Assembly (NCBI RefSeq): GCF_030440595.1
Contig: NZ_CP047452.1
Span: 496,001-560,000, forward strand
Direction: 5' to 3'
DNA length: 64,000 nucleotides
DNA from: Corynebacterium glucuronolyticum DSM 44120
GTDB taxonomy: Bacteria > Actinomycetota > Actinomycetes > Mycobacteriales > Mycobacteriaceae
Below the pieces are notes generated by a model. That model was given only the letters and a program-made list of their open reading frames with translations. It was not told where the DNA came from and did no database searches. Shown one piece after another: positions 63,601-64,000 of the stretch (the stretch's first letter is position 1; every line of letters begins with the position of its first letter). Position numbers and translations under genes: made by a program.

Positions 63601-64000
63601 CTCGGATGGCACCAAGGAAACCAAGGAGGTCGCCCAGAAGATCACCGTCACCGCCAACAACGCAGACTCCGTCGAGCTTGCTTATGGCGATGAGGTTACG
63701 GTTCGCCAGGAGAAGGAAGCTAAGGTTCCTGCTCCTCAGGTGACCAAGGGTGAGCTTCCCGCCAACACGCTGTTCACCCTGGACAACCAGTATGACTGGT
63801 TGACCATCGACGGTAAGACCGGCGAGATCACCGCTAAGCCCACCAACAACACGGCCGCTGACAGCTACGAGATCCCCGTCACGGTAACCTTCCCGGATAA
63901 GTCCACCAAGGCTCTTTCGGCCAAGGTGAAGGTTGTTGCTTCCGATGTCACCACCTACGGCACGCCACAGTACAATTCCGTCAGCGTCAAGCCCGGCGGG
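60638..64000 (+). CDS. Large secreted surface protein with Ig-like and YPDG-type repeats (partial)
   Basis: The first 1121 codons; the gene continues past the window. The N-terminus is a long signal peptide of about 65 residues (charged start, hydrophobic core ATAIVVSTAMAATGVVAVQA, cleavage near AVAQAQ). Residues about 75-480 form an unidentified folded N-terminal domain. Then come putative Ig domains (LPEGLSIDRKTGEITGIPTK) and repeated YPDG/Rib-like domains whose strands end in ASFPDGSTRD, VTFPDGSTGE, VTYSDGTKET and VTFPDKSTKA. This is the architecture of corynebacterial wall-anchored adhesins; an LPxTG anchor would be expected downstream. Adhesion is inferred. Confidence 0.88.
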   Translation, partial: MNNTRLASGRMPGRISRAMSGIGATDFVRRFSRSATAIVVSTAMAATGVVAVQASAPVAAVAQAQDRGNVPVDTPIKNAIHSPGHAWGDEYTVNGDIYIDREGTVRRYNNDDEKPNGIKVYAYWIDEDGTVSPTYYDVSRKLTNSDSRDGRYSIYLKPYTDAQGISHTFDANAREKLVVFTSRDELDVDGKHYTVAYQESYPVGTSTFRNLASWNAARKHVINWMIALHEYPNQDDLSWLQKPKDQWQEAPKGEGSGYVEGLIWWNTWDAAGGTDSLSEVDGPIGDMRAKNVTVVGSYVNDEVTLLFDAWKKEHKNAPVEEFRAAQRQIVEDYEKIHGEGSAIAETVVTKTDKDGNYKLQFRGIYGDRASYNGIVTGNRHHQLAEYGAGSWAIGGVNSKHINQQYMYVYPVIGDLETGVLSANVNMGSWQTPLFDGVGTGRGTNVVNRSDGAHFILQARSNTFDVTPYNVTTNPATVGDTATVRATDLIPDYEYNVVWTDSAGNRVGECKVSSDSLGNIPANTCPLTVPDTIGTAETYTASLYAGRTLVQADSFLATRNDQANPYGSVGDPYTGHYKQEAADGRTMEYEAEGLPEGLSIDRKTGEITGIPTKAGTTVATIKAKQMKGGKVEQTFPKEIPFTITDTPLPKGKSRVPYTHKLATEGLPEGAEISNYIVNGAEGLTVNEKGELTGLPAAAGEYNVIVRYTVKDGERTFTHLDRVKFVVDPSQATETNAEYPKVVVQQGTTKTAKADKDFPARTKFKLAEGTPDWVSVDENGIVTYKPGPDEKVGERLFNVTASFPDGSTRDYRLPVEVTPSDTHTYTPEYEGLELRQGKTGFIPAPVDAATKQALPEKSSFEKVSGEEWITVDPTTGVIKAVVPVHQKVGDYPVTVKVTFPDGSTGEAKTTVKVVDSYDKKFDPYYKDMEAVAGGAKVYGELPENAPADATYELIDPLGWTSVDPDNGQVTAQPPVDVKPGEYSQKIQVTYSDGTKETKEVAQKITVTANNADSVELAYGDEVTVRQEKEAKVPAPQVTKGELPANTLFTLDNQYDWLTIDGKTGEITAKPTNNTAADSYEIPVTVTFPDKSTKALSAKVKVVASDVTTYGTPQYNSVSVKPGG

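Overview
This is a chromosomal stretch of a Corynebacterium (high-GC Actinobacteria). The grounds are the corynebacterial split of the spc ribosomal-protein operon, an ESX-4-type type VII secretion locus next to rplM-rpsI-glmM, mycobacterial-style gene order (truA ... eccB-mycP-eccD-eccC ... alr-tsaE-tsaB-rimI-tsaD), an L,D-transpeptidase, and a YPDG/Rib-like surface protein at the right edge. The species cannot be named from this window.

Layout. 1-1290: a frameshifted membrane-protein remnant and a small DoxX-like membrane protein. 1421-2694: rplN-rplX-rplE, first half of the spc operon. 2849-10710 (minus): a peptide-type ABC importer (two permeases, a fused double ATPase, two paralogous lipoprotein receptors). 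11443-15886 (minus): a secreted helical protein, then a DUF6457-fdhF-fdhD formate dehydrogenase-type operon. 15900-16520: tandem and dispersed repeats. 16944-21800: rpsH-rplF-rplR-rpsE-rpmD-rplO and secY-adk. 22174-26874: yaaA, map, an L,D-transpeptidase and a RecQ helicase. 26975-28690: a decayed patch with two truncated foreign-looking fragments, an orphan ORF and palindromic iterons. 29152-34944: infA, rpsM-rpsK-rpsD-rpoA-rplQ, a second secreted helical protein, a DUF2892 protein and truA. 35317-37698: a large DUF6541-type membrane protein. 38052-48570: an ESX-4-like type VII secretion locus. 49094-51807: rplM-rpsI and glmM. 51977-54152: a three-gene unit of unknown function that follows glmM as Rv3440c-Rv3439c do in M. 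tuberculosis. 54267-60303: a hydrolase, a CAP-domain exoprotein, alr, and the tsaE-tsaB-rimI-tsaD block. 60638-end: the first 1121 codons of a large secreted surface protein.

How they work together. Most of the window is core information processing (ribosome, RNA polymerase alpha, SecY, methionine aminopeptidase, t6A and pseudouridine tRNA modification) and envelope building (GlmM, Alr, L,D-transpeptidase). The accessory interest is in the type VII locus and its undescribed neighbours, two paralogous secreted proteins of which one has a promoter with a C9 tract in its spacer, several operator-like repeat arrays, and a minisatellite insertion in tsaE. Starts and functions were assigned by reading the sequence only; no database search was run.
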